Shown here one piece after another: positions 11,598 through 24,591 of a stretch of 64,000 nucleotides of DNA (the first letter of the stretch is position 1; each line of letters opens with the position of its first letter). The notes beneath the pieces are model-generated. The model had not been told where the DNA came from, ran no database searches, and saw only the letters and a program-made list of their open reading frames with translations. The stretch is from Myxocyprinus asiaticus (lineage: Eukaryota > Chordata > Actinopteri > Cypriniformes > Catostomidae), in assembly GCF_019703515.2 (NCBI RefSeq), contig NC_059346.1:54289501-54353500 (forward strand). Direction: 5' to 3'. The position numbers and the translations under genes are program-made.

Positions 11598-12585
11598 ATT
11601 GCTATTGCAGTGAATTAAAAGCTCAATTAAGCTCAATCGACAGCATTTGTGGCACAATATTGATTACCACAAAAAATAATTTTGACTCATCCCTCCTTTT
11701 CTTAAAACAAAGCAAGAATCTGGGTTCCAGTGAGGCACTTACAATGGAAGTGGATGGGGGCCAATCTGTAAACGTTAAAATACTCACGGTTTGAAAAGTA
11801 CAGACATACGACATAAACAATATGTGTGTAAACATGATTTTAGTGCGATAAAATCACTTACTAACCTTTTCTGTGTAAAGTTATAGCCAATTTTACAACT
11901 TCGTTGCCATGACGACCTTAAAAACATCGATTTAAACAACGTTTTCAATTTAATTTTCAGCTCAAATAACACACGTTTTAACAGAGGAATGAATCTAAAA
12001 TTATAAGCTTCACATTTCTATAGGCCCATTTCACTTCCATTGTAAGTGCCTCATTGTAACCCTGATATTTGCTTCTTCTTCTTTTCTTAAAGAAAAGGAG
12101 GAACTGGTGGGTGCTGAGTGACTCCAGCCAGGTCTCCTAAGCAACCAAATTGGCCCGGTTGCTAGGGAGGGTAGAGTCACATGGGGTAACCTCCTCATGG
12201 TCGCTATAATGTGGTTCTCGCTCTCGGTGGGGCGCGTGGTGAGTTGTGCGTGGATGCCGCGGAGAATAGCGTGAAGCCTCCACACGCGCTACGTCTCCGC
12301 AATAATGCGCTCAACAAGTCACGTGATAAGATGCGAGGATTGACTGTCTCAGATGCGGAGGCAACTGAGATTCGTCCTCCGCCACCCGGATTGAGGCGAT
12401 TCACTACGCCACCACGAGGACTTAGCGTGCATTGGGAATTGGGCATTCCAGATTGGGAGAAAAAGGGGAGAAAAAAGAAAAGATAAAAAAAAGGAGGGAC
12501 TAGTCTAAATAAATGTTTTTTGGTAATCAACATTATGCCACACATGCTGTCGATTGAGCTTAGCTTGTATTAAACCCAGATTTAT
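11598..12585. mobile_element. Foldback MITE carrying a SINE
   Basis: The left arm (about 11598-11760) has AAGCTCAATCGACAGCATTT and GCACTTACAATGGAAGTGGA. The right arm (about 12025-12585) has the complements CACTTCCATTGTAAGTGCCT and CTGTCGATTGAGCTTAGCTT. The right arm is split by the SINE at 12109-12488. Related fragments lie at 43951-44730 and 45840-46040. Confidence 0.75.
12109..12488 (+). mobile_element. tRNA-SINE (GTGCTGAGTGACTCCAGCC family), 5'-truncated
   Basis: The body starts directly after the position of the B box in longer copies and ends in an A-rich tail. It is flanked by a 16-bp duplication with two mismatches: AAAAGGAGGAACTGGT (12093-12108) and AAAAGGAGGGACTAGT (12489-12504). 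Inserted in the right arm of the foldback MITE. Confidence 0.85.
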
Positions 12586-13131
12586 TAGTGAAAATAAAAC
12601 GTGCCACAGTGGTACCATGATATGGTCGTAGTTCCATGTAAATATGGTACATGAATAAACTGTAGTAATCATTCAGTACCATTTTGTATAGGCTACCAAA
12701 GTACCAAATATTATTATCACTGTACCATAGTAGTACCACAGTACATTTCTGTAAGTGTTGTGCTGCCATTTGACTCAATGCATCTAAGTTATTGTAGCAT
12801 GGACAGTTACTCATTAACAATTCAGTGTCCTATTCCAGCCAATCCCAAGTTTTTGTGAGTCCTATACCAAGCTTTGCGTGATAATACTACTGAGACAATG
12901 CTGGCCACTGTCCACAAAACTAGACCAGCTTCACTCGGGAAAGACTTGCGCACTCCACACAACTAGTCCAACTTCCGTGTTATACACCTGCGGCAGGTAG
13001 ACAGGGCTCTAAAACTGGATACACCTGCTCCACGGGTATTTTACAGTATATGTATCAGCGTATCAGGTGTATACACCCAGCGTGTTTTATTCTGCTTTAA
13101 AGAATCGAACATATCTTCATCAATCGGTGCC
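12586..13131 (+). promoter_or_regulatory. BSPRY upstream region
   Basis: Holds several short TAGTACCA/GGTAC palindromic motifs at 12600-12760 and then the sequence just 5' of the BSPRY start codon. No TATA box or CpG island is obvious. Promoter function is inferred from position only. Confidence 0.3.
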
Positions 13132-13527
13132 ATGAGTGCGGAATATAGACTTTGTGAATTGGCATCGGTGTCCTTACACGTCTGTGAACCGGAGAATGAC
13201 CCTAGACTGGACGAGCCTCGAAAACTGGACGATCGAATAAATGTATCTGAAGGCGGTGGGCTGTTTACCATCAGCAACGGCACAGTAAATGGAGAATCAT
13301 CGACAAAACCCCTGCGCAAATTTGGCGAGACTACTGTAGGGGACTGTGCAGATTCCTCACCCGGCTTGTCGGCTCCAGGAGAATCGAAACTTTGTTCAAA
13401 ACATGGATGCGAACAGGATTTGTATTGCAGTACAGAGGGAAAGCTGACCTGCTCACAGTGTGTGTCGGATGGATCTTGTCAGGGTCACACGGTGACAGAG
13501 CTGGTTACCCGGGCAACTGTAGTAAGG
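13132..13527 (+). CDS. bspry: BSPRY exon 1 (N-terminus and B-box)
   Basis: Residues 1-132. The start is the first ATG in the frame that leads into the B-box. The donor AGG|GTGAGA leaves phase 0. Confidence 0.9.
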
Positions 13528-15224
13528 GTGAGAGACGATTAGAATAATTAATTATCATTATTAATTATAATAAAGCTTGAATTCTACTTCTGCTGCTACT
13601 ACTACTACTTACAGACCTACTGCTAATAATAATAACTGGTATTATTTATGGCGGAATAATTTGGTGCAAACTCTTCTCCCTGTAAAAGAAGTTTCTACTG
13701 TTAGAACTGTCATGCATGTGAGTTTCACCCCTTTACTAGTATTGTGCAATCTGTGTATGTGTATTATACTCACGTGCTGAGGGCGTGGTCAGTTTCATTG
13801 CGTCACAAAGTTGGAGACGCCCATATAACTGAAAGGAATGGTTCACCCAAAAATGAAAATTCTCTCATCATTTACTCACCCTTATGCCATCCCAGATGTG
13901 TATGACTTTCTCTCTTATGCCGAACACTGAAGCTCTGTTGGTCCACATAATGCAAGTGAATGGTGACTAAAACGTTGAAGCTCAAAAAAGCATATAAAGG
14001 CAGCATAAAAGTAAGACTCCAAAAGACTCCAGTGGTTTTATCCATGTCTTCTGAAGGGATATTGATAGGTGTCGGTGTGAAACAATTCAATATTTAAGTC
14101 CCTTTTTTACCATAAATTCTCCTTCCTACCCAGTAGGCGGCGATAGGCACGAAGAATACGAATTGCCGAAACAAAAGAAGAAGAAAGTGAAAGTAGAGAT
14201 TTATAATTTAAAAAAAATTAAATAATTAAATATCTGTTTCTCACCCACACCTATCATATCACTTTCAGAAGACATGGATCAAGCCGCTGGAGTCGTATGG
14301 ATTAATTTTATGCTGCCTTTTTGTGATTTTTGGACCTTCAAAGTTCTGGTCACCATTCACTTGCATTATATGGAAGTACAGAGCTGAGATATTCTTCTAA
14401 AAATCTTTGTTTGTGTTCAGGAGAAGAGAAAAAGTCATACATATCTAGGATGGCATGAGGGTGAGTAAATGTTTAGATAATTTTCTTTTTTGAGTGAACT
14501 ATTCCTTTAAGTTACCGGAGGGTTTCCAATCAAAACTAAGGGAACACTGGACTCTATATTAATTTATACAGAGGCCCCAAAAAGTATTTGGATTCTTGAG
14601 CCGCAATTAAAAATTTATGGTTTGTCATTGCATACAGAATATCAAACCAAAAAGAAAGTGCAGAAAGTACAGACACACTTTTCAAACAGAACTTTTATGT
14701 AAATTAAAAAATTATAGATATATTCAGTAATATTGAAAATTGAGACATAAAGCATTTGTACACCTGTATGGCACCTGGGTGAATTATGTTTCATTTAAAA
14801 AATGGGTAAGGAGAGGTCTAGGTAGCTCAGCGAGTATTGACACTAGTTTGAATCCAGGGCGTGCTGAGTGACTCCAGCCAGGTCTCCTAAGCAACCAAAT
14901 TGGCCCGGTTGCAAGGGACGGTAGAGTCACATGGGGCAACCTCCTCGTGGTCGCTATAATGTGGTTTAATGCGTGGTGAGTTGTGCGTGGATGCCGCGGA
15001 GAATAGCGGATTGACGGTCTCTGACGTGGAGGCAACTGAGATTCGTCCTCCACCACCCGGATTGTGGCAAGTCACTATGCCACCACAAGGACTTAGAGCG
15101 CATTGGGAATTGGGCATTCCAAATTGGGGAGAAAAGGGGAGAAAATCCAAAAAAAATAACAAATGGGTAAGAAAAGTAAAGTTAGTTCTGAGAAAAGGCC
15201 TAGCATCATTTGTTTGCGGATGCC

Positions 15225-15279
<55 letters not shown>

Positions 15280-18200
15280 ATATTGTTATATAATACAGTG
15301 ATATTCATTCATACATTTTTAAATGTTGCTTAAATGTTTCTTTTTGGGGCCACTGTATATGGCTTCACATGTTGACTGTGTTATGAAACATTTGGTCAAG
15401 GCTTTAAAACATTCCTGAGGCCTCTATACCATTAAATAACTGGTTCAATCCCTCTTACAGTACCTGCACTTGAAATCCTTTGTCCTTTCATAATCTGACA
15501 TTACTGAGTATGTTTGTTTTAAAAAGAATCAGTTGGTGGATGTCTGTGAGAAAATGCAGCTGCAAGCTCTTCGGATTGAACGTTTCATTGACCGTACTCT
15601 AACAGCAAGGGAGAAAGCTGTACAGGTACCTAAGAATTTTGTTCATACAACAAGTCCTGGACAAGTGAGCTTTTCTTTTTGTCTGTGTTCAGATGTCCAC
15701 CACTATAGTTATGACATGTTAATATGTAAGGGATAATGAACAGTCAGCCTGTCATCATCACATAATAAATCCCGATAGGATGATCAGGATCTTGACTCAC
15801 CCTGAATCGGTTTATTTTTCTATAATGACCTAATGACTGTTCATTATCTTGCTTATTACACAGCTACTCACCAAACAAATAAATAAATGGATGTGGCATA
15901 TTTATTTGAGTGGATATTATTTTTTTATGTTAGAAGAGGGCACAGAGTGATACGAGGGACATGAAACTAGCACAGCCGCTGTATGTAGGAAATCATTTGC
16001 CTGGGACAACGGTCGATCAATCAAGTGGTCATTATACAATGTTTTTGACTGCACAATGCCAAGATTGACTTGTCAGAATCAAGTAACCTAGGGAGCCATG
16101 TATTCATTTGTAATAATTGCCCTGTATGCTCTTTGATTGATAGACTGATGCAAACAGCGCGAGAGAGCGCGTGTTGGCTCAGGTAAACGTGGTGCGTGAG
16201 GCGCTGGAGGAGGAGGAGCAGCGTCTCCTGGAGGTCGTACAGAGAGAGGAGGAGCGTGTCGAGCAGTGCCTCCTCACTCAAAGAGCACACTGGACTCAGA
16301 CGCTACAGAAACTCACACACACACGCATCAGACTCGTGCACACACTCACAAACTCCACAGACACCATGCTTGTGGTGAGTGAATAAAGAGCTGAGTTACA
16401 CAATTATGCTTAAGTTAAAGTCAATTAAAAGTGAAAACGTTTTGTCTGGTAACCGGAAAATGTTTGGTAACATCTAAATTAACTAGTTTCATTCAAGTCA
16501 AAAACATTAAGTGAACTGAATAAACCTGAATACATTGAGTTTCACCAATGACAGTGATTTCTAAAGGTCAGAGCAGGTATAAATAGTTCATAAAGGTTCA
16601 CTGAAAAAAGTGGTAACCTGTCTATTTTTTACCCAATCTAATGCATACAAATTACTTTAATGGTGTAACCTCACTTGTCATGTTGATTTAGTTAGATTAA
16701 ATGATCAAGCCTCAAAAGGACACAAAAATATAATTCATAAGTCTAATAATTTATTGTATGCGACTCATGCTTTGTTCTGAAGTCATACAATAAGCTTTGC
16801 CAAGAAACAAATCAAAATCTAATGCCGGTTTCACATATCCTCCGTGAGCAGCGCGTTTTCGTTTCAGCGCCCATGTTAACAGATTAGACCCTTCACTTTG
16901 CAAACATGAGTCATGAGGTGACGCATCCCAGAAGCGTCCCAGATGCGGCAGTGAGCGGATAGTTTTGGCGTCGAGCCTATTTTTTGCCGCACGGCTCACG
17001 CTGAACTCAGCAGCTCTGTGTGTAGTAGAAAACTAAAATAATCAGGAGATTATTATAGAAAAGACGCAAAAGCAAATAAACAATATTTAAACCGAACCTA
17101 CTATACACTTCAATGTATAGGTCTGCATACAAACACAAAATAACTAAATAAAGGAAAGAATGAATAAATAAATAAACTGCAGGAATTTTGCTTGTGATAT
17201 ATATATATATATATATATACAGAGACAGATTAGAAGAGACAGACCACTGGTATATTTTTAATTTTTAGTTTTTTTTATCCTTTTCTCCCAATTTGGAATG
17301 CCCAATTCCCACTACTTAGTAGGTCCTCGTGGTGGCGCGGTTACTCGCCTCAATCCGGGTGGTGGAGGACAAGTCTCAGTTGCCTCCGCTTCTGAGACTG
17401 TCAATCCGCGCATCTTATCACGTAGCTCGCTGTGCATGACACCACGTAGACTTACAGCACGGGAGGCTCATGCTACTCTCCGTGATCCATGCACAACTTA
17501 CCACGTGCCCCATTGAGAGCGAGAACCAATAATCGCAACCACGAGGAAGTTGCCCCATGTGACTCAACCCTCCCTAGCAACCGGGCCAATTTGGTTGCTT
17601 AGGAGACATGGCTGGAGTCACTCAGCACACCCTGGATTAGAACTCACGACTCCAGGGGTGGTAGTCAGCGTCAATACTTGTTGAGCTACCCAGGCCCCAC
17701 TGGACCACTGATATTAAAATTAATGGGTGAAATTGGAATGCCCACCTTACAGGTAAAAGAGCCAATCACCTTTTAGATAAAGGCATCGCCTGTCAATCAA
17801 CTCAAGAACGCGCATGTGCATTAGCTGATCCAGCCTTATTTTTTTAAACCGGGGTACTCGGAAATCAAACTAAGAGAGATGGAAGAGCCTAAAGGCAGCC
17901 ACAGTCACACCGTGTCCTAACCAGACACCAAACAACATGCGATAAAATGCATTTTTTCTGTCCTAACTAGCAGTGACAAGCGATGGTACATTCTGTCTAT
18001 CGCTTGGTTTCTATTTGCAGTGTCCAAAATCATTCTCATAGAAGTATATTGAAACCAGCATCTCACTATTTGGCTAAAAACAACTTTATTTTGGCCAAGG
18101 GTGTCATACCTACCAACTGTTCTTGCTGAGGTCTCACTCTCTTCAGTCGGAGTTTTCTCACACACACGGTTGAGAATTGAGAAGATGTGACTGACATTCC

Positions 18201-21200
18201 CACTCTCTCCGCCTTTCTCTCCGGTTTACTTTCAGTAAGCAAAACCTCCAAAACACTTCAGTCTCCTGTACTCTCAGTCTTACTGTAGCATCTGGGTGTG
18301 TATGTGTGGCCTCCTCTATCTCTCTGTTTGATTTCTGATTACTTCGGTTCAAATAAATAAGGCTGGGCATAGAAATGCATTAATTCTTCAACTTAAAACT
18401 CTTCAGACACTTTTTGTAAGTTCTGTTCTCTGGTTTGTGTGCAGCTGTGTTTTCTGTTGTTAATATCACTGGTGGTCTGTTTGAAGCAAAACAAAGCGGT
18501 TTCACGTTTTAACGCCCCCTGTCGCGTGCGGGGGCTGCGCAAATTGCTGCTCTCAATTTTGGTTTGTTTCTCCCCAAACCTTATTGTATGCCTTCAGAAC
18601 AAGACATGAGTCGCATACAATAATTTAATAATTCATAATTGTTTGACATTTGTGGAGTTAACAGAGTAGAATAAAGAATATTTAAATAAAGTACAAGTTC
18701 ATCACAATAATACTTAAGAATAGTAGTGAAGTACAATTACTCAAGTATTTTACACACCTTGAAATAAATTAGAAAATGCAACGGGAAATTTTTTTATCAA
18801 TTTCATGTATTTTTCTTAAAATGAATACTGTATGTTTCATGCTCATAATCCGTTAATAATATAACAACCTACACTCACCGGCCACTTTATAATGTACACA
18901 TGTACATCTACTTATTCATGCGATTATCTAATCAGCCAATCGTGTGACAGCAGTGTAATGTATAAAATCATGCAGATATGAGTCAGGAGCTTCAGTTAAT
19001 CTTCACATCAACCATCAGAATGGGGAAAAAATTTGATCTCAGTGATTTCGACCGTGACATGATTGTTGGTGCCAGATGGGCTGGTTTAAATATTTCTGTA
19101 ACTGCTGATCTCCTGGGAGTTTTACGCACAACAGTCTCTAGAATTTACTCTGAATTGTGCGAAAAACAAAAAACATCCAGTGAGTGGCAGTTCGGCGGAC
19201 GAAAACACCTTGTTGATGAGAGAGGTCAACAGAGAATGGCCAGACTGGTTCGAGCTGACAGAAAGGCTATGGTAACTCAGATAACCACTCTGTACAATTG
19301 TAGTGAGTAGATTAGCATCTCAGAACGCACAACATGTCAAACCTTGAGGCGGATGGGCTACAACAGCAGAAGACCACATTGGGTTCCACTTCTGTCAGCC
19401 AAGAACAGAAAACTGAGGCTGCAGTGGACCTACCATCTGTGTACCTCAGCAGAAATCCAAATTTGTCAGACCAGGCGATGTTTTTGCAATCATCTACTGT
19501 CAAGTTTTGGTGAGCCTGTGCCCACTGCAGCCTCAGTTTCCTGTTCTAAGCTGACAGAAGTGGTACCCGGAGGGGTCTCCTGCTGCTGTAGCCGATTCGC
19601 CTCAATGTTCAATGTGTTCAGAAATGCTTTTCTGCATAGCACTGTTGTAACGCGTGTTTATTTGGGTTACTGACACCTTCCTGTCAGCTTGGACCAATCT
19701 GGCCGTTTTCGCCCACAGAACTTCTGCTTGCTGGATATTTTTGCATTCTCTTTACACTAGAGACTGTTGTGTGTGAAAATCCCAGGAGATCAGCAGTTAC
19801 AGAAATACTCAAACCAGCTCGTCTGGCACCAACATTCATGTCACGGTCTAAATCAATGAGATCATATTTTTCCCCATTCTGTTGGTTGATGTGAAATTAT
19901 CTGAAGCTCCTGACTCATATCTGCATGATTTTATACATTACACTGCTGCCACACGATTGGCTGATTAGATAATCGCATGAATAAGTAGATGTACAGGTGT
20001 ACCTAATAAAGTGGCCGGTGAGTGTAAATAATAATAATACTCTACTGACTAAATGGCAGTCATGTGGTATTGCACTAATTGTTGTATTTTTATTTTTGAT
20101 TCTCACAGAACTCCAACCAGGAAATATTTGACAGGTACTTCTTGGAATTTACAATAAGTGGAACTCACTTGTAAGCAGCCATCATAAATGCAGAGACTGA
20201 ACGGAGTCAGATATGATAATTGTTTGTGTACATGTATGTGTCAGGATTGAGGATGCTGATGGTATTGGTGAACCCAGAGACACTGAGCAGCTGAGTCTAA
20301 ACAGAACCTGCAGTGACAGTAAACTCATGGTGGGTTTATGGGCCAGTGCCTTACTGCTTGGGCAATCTGGTAAGTGTACTCCAAGTTACATTTACACACA
20401 ATCATGTCTACTTCGATGATCACCAAGCTTTCATATGGACTTTAATCCATTAACAATTCTAAGATGATGATACTATATATGAAAACAGTATCACATTCGA
20501 AATCGTGCTATTTTGTCAGTATATCAGCTCAGCTGTGATTACCTCACAGCCATGCTGATATATGGCCATAACAGTACTCTTGCTCATGTGATATTGCTTT
20601 ATTATAAACTGCATAAGTATGTAATCAAATTGTTGAATGCATAGATTTATTAAGTATTTTTAAGCACGTTTCTCCGCCTTGCAGTCGGATCTTTTTAGCG
20701 TGCAAATTCTGATTTCCCTAAGGTACATTCATAATGACAGCAAAGAAAGCAACCAGACATTTTATTTTCAATGAGAGGTGGCACTTAGTGGCAACATGAG
20801 CATTGTGGGTGTGTCCGGTGATGCGATAAAGTTCTGCAGAGTTTCATTATATGCAAATGAGTAGCAATGCAATGCGGCATCTACCAATGAGAGTGAAGAC
20901 AGGAGCTCAGATTATAGGTCTTCTGTGCTGTAATCAAGATTTGTCAAGATTTCCCTGTTTTATATTATTTCTCTCTGACACATACAGGGACATGCACTGA
21001 TGAGCGAAAACATTATGACCGCTCACAGGTGAAGCAAATAACGTTGATCTCCTAACAAGGCCACTTGTCCATGTCTAGGTAGATTAGATGGTAAGCGAAC
21101 AATCAGTTGTCATAGTCAATATGTTGAATGCAGGGGAAATGGGCAGGAGTGAAGACCTGAGCAACTTTGATAAAGGCCAAATTGTAATGGCCAGACAACT

Positions 21201-24200
21201 GGATCAGAGCATCTCTGAAACGGCAAGGCTTGTGGGGTGCTCCCGGTCAGCAATGGTGAGTACCTACCGACAGTGGTCCGAGGATGGACAAACCACAAAC
21301 CGGCGAAAGGGTGTTGGGTGCCCAAGGCTCATCGATGTGCGAGGGTCACGAAGGCTATCCCGTCCGGTCCGAACTGACAGAAGGTCTACTGTGGCACAAG
21401 TCACAGGAAATTTTAATGATGTTATGGGAGAAATGTGTCACAACACACCTGCTGCGTATGGGGTTGCATAGCCGGAGACCGGTCAGAGCGCCTCTGATGA
21501 CCCCTGTCCACTGTCAAAAGTGCCTACAATGGGCACCCGAACATCGGAACTGAAACTTGTAGCAATGGAAGAAGGTCACCTGGTCCGATGAGTCCCCTTT
21601 TCTTTTACATCACATGGACGGCTGTTTATCTGGGGAAGTGATGGCACCAGGATGCACTGTGGGAAGATGACAAGCCGGTGGAGTGAGTACGATGTTCTGG
21701 GCAATGTTCTGCTGGGAAACCTTGGGTCCGGCCATTCATGTGGACATCAATTTGACACGTGCCACCTACCTAAACATTGTTGCAGACCAGGTACACTCCT
21801 TCATGGCAACGGTATTCCCTGATGGCAGTGGCCACTTTCAGCAAGATAAAGTGCCCTGCCACACTGCAAATATTGTTCAGAAATGGTTTGGAACATGACA
21901 AATAGTTCAAGGTGTTGACTTGGCCTCCAAATTCCCCAGATCTCAATCCGATTGAGCATCTATGGGATGTGCTGGACCAACAAGTCCGATCCATGGAGCC
22001 CCACCTTGCAACTTACAGGACTTAAAGGATCTGCTGCTAACGTCTTGGTGCCAGATACCACAGGACACCTTCAGGGGTCTTGTAGAGTCCATGCCTTGAC
22101 AGGTCAGAGCTGTTTTGATTGGACACCAATCAGCCACAACATTAAAACCACCTGTCTAATATTGTGGAGGTCCCCCTCATGCCGCCAAAACAGCGCCAAC
22201 CCGCATCTCAGAATAACATTCTGAGATTATATTCTTCTCACCACAATTGTAAAGAGTGGTTATCTGAGTTTCCTTAGACTTTGTCAGTTCGAACCAGTCT
22301 GGCCATTCTCTGTTGACCTCTCTCATCAACAAGGCGTTTCCGTCTTCAGAACTGCCGCTCACTGGATGTTTTTTGTTTTTGGCACCATTCGGAGTAAATA
22401 CTAGAGACTGTTGTGTGTGAAAATTCCAGGAGATCAGCAGATACAGAAATACTCTAACCTGCCCATCTGGCACCAACAATCATGCCACGGTCTAAATCAC
22501 TGAGATCACATTTTTTCCCCATTCTAAAGGTTGATGGGAACATTAACTGAAGCTCCTGCCACACGATTGGCTGATTTGATAATCACATGGATGATTGTTG
22601 GTGCCAGACAGGCTGGTTTGAGTATTTCTGTAACTGCAGATCTCCTGGGATTTTCACTCACAACAGTCTCTAGAGTTTACTCCGAATGGTGCCAGAAACA
22701 AAAAAACATTCAGTGAGTGGCAGTTCTGCAGACGGAAACACCTTGTTGATGAGAGAGGTCAACAGAGAATGGCCAGACTGGTTCAAACTAACAAAGTCTA
22801 TGGTAACTCGGATAACTGCTCTGTACAATTGTGGTGAGAAGAATATCATCTCGGAATGCTATTCAGAGATGTGGGTTGCCGCTGTTTTGGTGGCACGAGG
22901 GGGACCTACACAATATAAGGCAGGTGGTTTTAATATTGTGGCTGATCAGTAGCTATATACAGGTGCATCTCAATCAATTAGAATGTCGTGGAAAAGTTAA
23001 TTTATTTCAGTAATTCAACTCAAATTGTGAAACTCGTGTATTAAATAAATTCAATGCACGCAGACTGAAGTAGTTTAAGTCTTTGGTTCTTTTAATTGTG
23101 ATGATTTTGGCTCACATTTAACAAAAACCCACCAATTCACTATCTCAAAAAATTAGAATACATCATAAGACCAATAAAAAAAACATTTTTAGTGAATTGT
23201 TGGCCTTCTGGAAAGTATGTTCATTTACTGTATATGTACTCAATACTTGGTAGGGGCTCCTTTTGCATTAATTACTGCCTCAAGTCGGCGTGGCATGGAG
23301 GTGATCAGTTTGTGGCACTGCTGAGGTGGTATGGAAGCCCAGGTTTCTTTGACAGTGGCCTTCAGCTCATCTGCATTTTTTGGTCTCTTGTTTCTCATTT
23401 TCCTCTTGACAATACCCCATAGATTCTCTATGGGGTTCAGGTCTGGTGAGTTTGCTGGCCAGTCAAGCACACCAACACCATGGTCATTTAACCAACTTTT
23501 GGTGCTTTTGGCAGTGTGGGCAGGTGTCAAATCCTGCTGGAAAATGAAATCAGCATCTTTAAAAAGCTGGTCAGCAGAAGGAAGCATGAAGTGCTCCAAA
23601 ATTTCTTGGTAAACGGGTGCAGTGACTTTGGTTTTCAAAAAACACAATGGACCAACACCAGCAGATGACATTGCACCCCAAATCATCACAGACTGTGGAA
23701 ACATAACACTGGACTTCAAGCAACTTGGGCTATGAGCTTCTCCACCCTTCCTCCAGACTCTAGGACCTTGGTTTCCAAATGAAATACAAAACTTGCTCTC
23801 ATCTGAAAAGAGGACTTTGGACCACTGGGCAACAGTCCAGTTCTTCTTTTCCTTAGCCCAGGTAAGACGCCTCTGATGTTGTCTGTGGTTCAGGAGTGGC
23901 ATAACAAGAGGAATACGACAACTGTAGCCAAATTCCTTGACACGTCTGTGTGTGGTGGCTCTTGATGCCTTGACCCCAGCCTCAGTCCATTCCTTGTGAA
24001 GTTCACCGAAATTCTTGAATCGATTTTGCTTGACAATCCTCATAAAGCTGCGGTTCTCTTGGTTGGTTGTGCATCTTTTTCTTCCACACTTTTTCCTTCC
24101 ACTCAACTTTCTGTTAACATGCTTGGATACAGCACTCTGTGAACAGCCAGCTTCTTTGGCAATGAATGTTTGTGGCTTACCCTCCTTGTGAAGGGTGTCA

Positions 24201-24540
24201 ATGATTGTCTTCTGGACAACTGTCAGATCAGCAGTCTTCCCCATGATTGTGTAGCCTAGTGAACCAAACTGAGAGACCATTTTGAAGGCTCAGGAAACCT
24301 TTGCAGGTGTTTTGAGTTGATTAGCTGATTGGCATGTCACCATATTCTAATTTTTTGAGATAGTGAATTGGTGGGTTTTTGTTAAATGTGAGCCAAAATC
24401 ATCACAATTAAAAGAACCAAAGACTTAAACTACTTCAGTCTGTGTGCATTAAATTTATTTAATACACGAGTTTCACAATTTGAGTTGAATTACTGAAATA
24501 AATGAACTTTTCCACGACATTCTAATTTATAGAGATGCAC

Positions 24541-24591
<51 letters not shown>

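Larger units (their letters stand above)
20996..22950 (+). mobile_element. Degenerate Tc1-like element with a foldback inside
   Basis: The left end CACTGATGAGCGAAAACATT and the right end GGCTGATCAGT (22940-22950) resemble inverted Tc1 termini. The 5' part holds a decayed transposase; the 3' part (22125-22950) is a palindrome built from the same foldback family as 18872-20024. Confidence 0.7.

Noticed and set aside
14815..14875. tRNA gene
   Set aside because: A and B boxes are present but belong to the SINE head; there is no complete cloverleaf and the SINE body follows.
16158..16170. Acceptor CAAACAG|CGCGAG for BSPRY exon 3
   Set aside because: It would shift the frame relative to exon 2; the AG at 16142-16143 keeps phase and extends the protein match.
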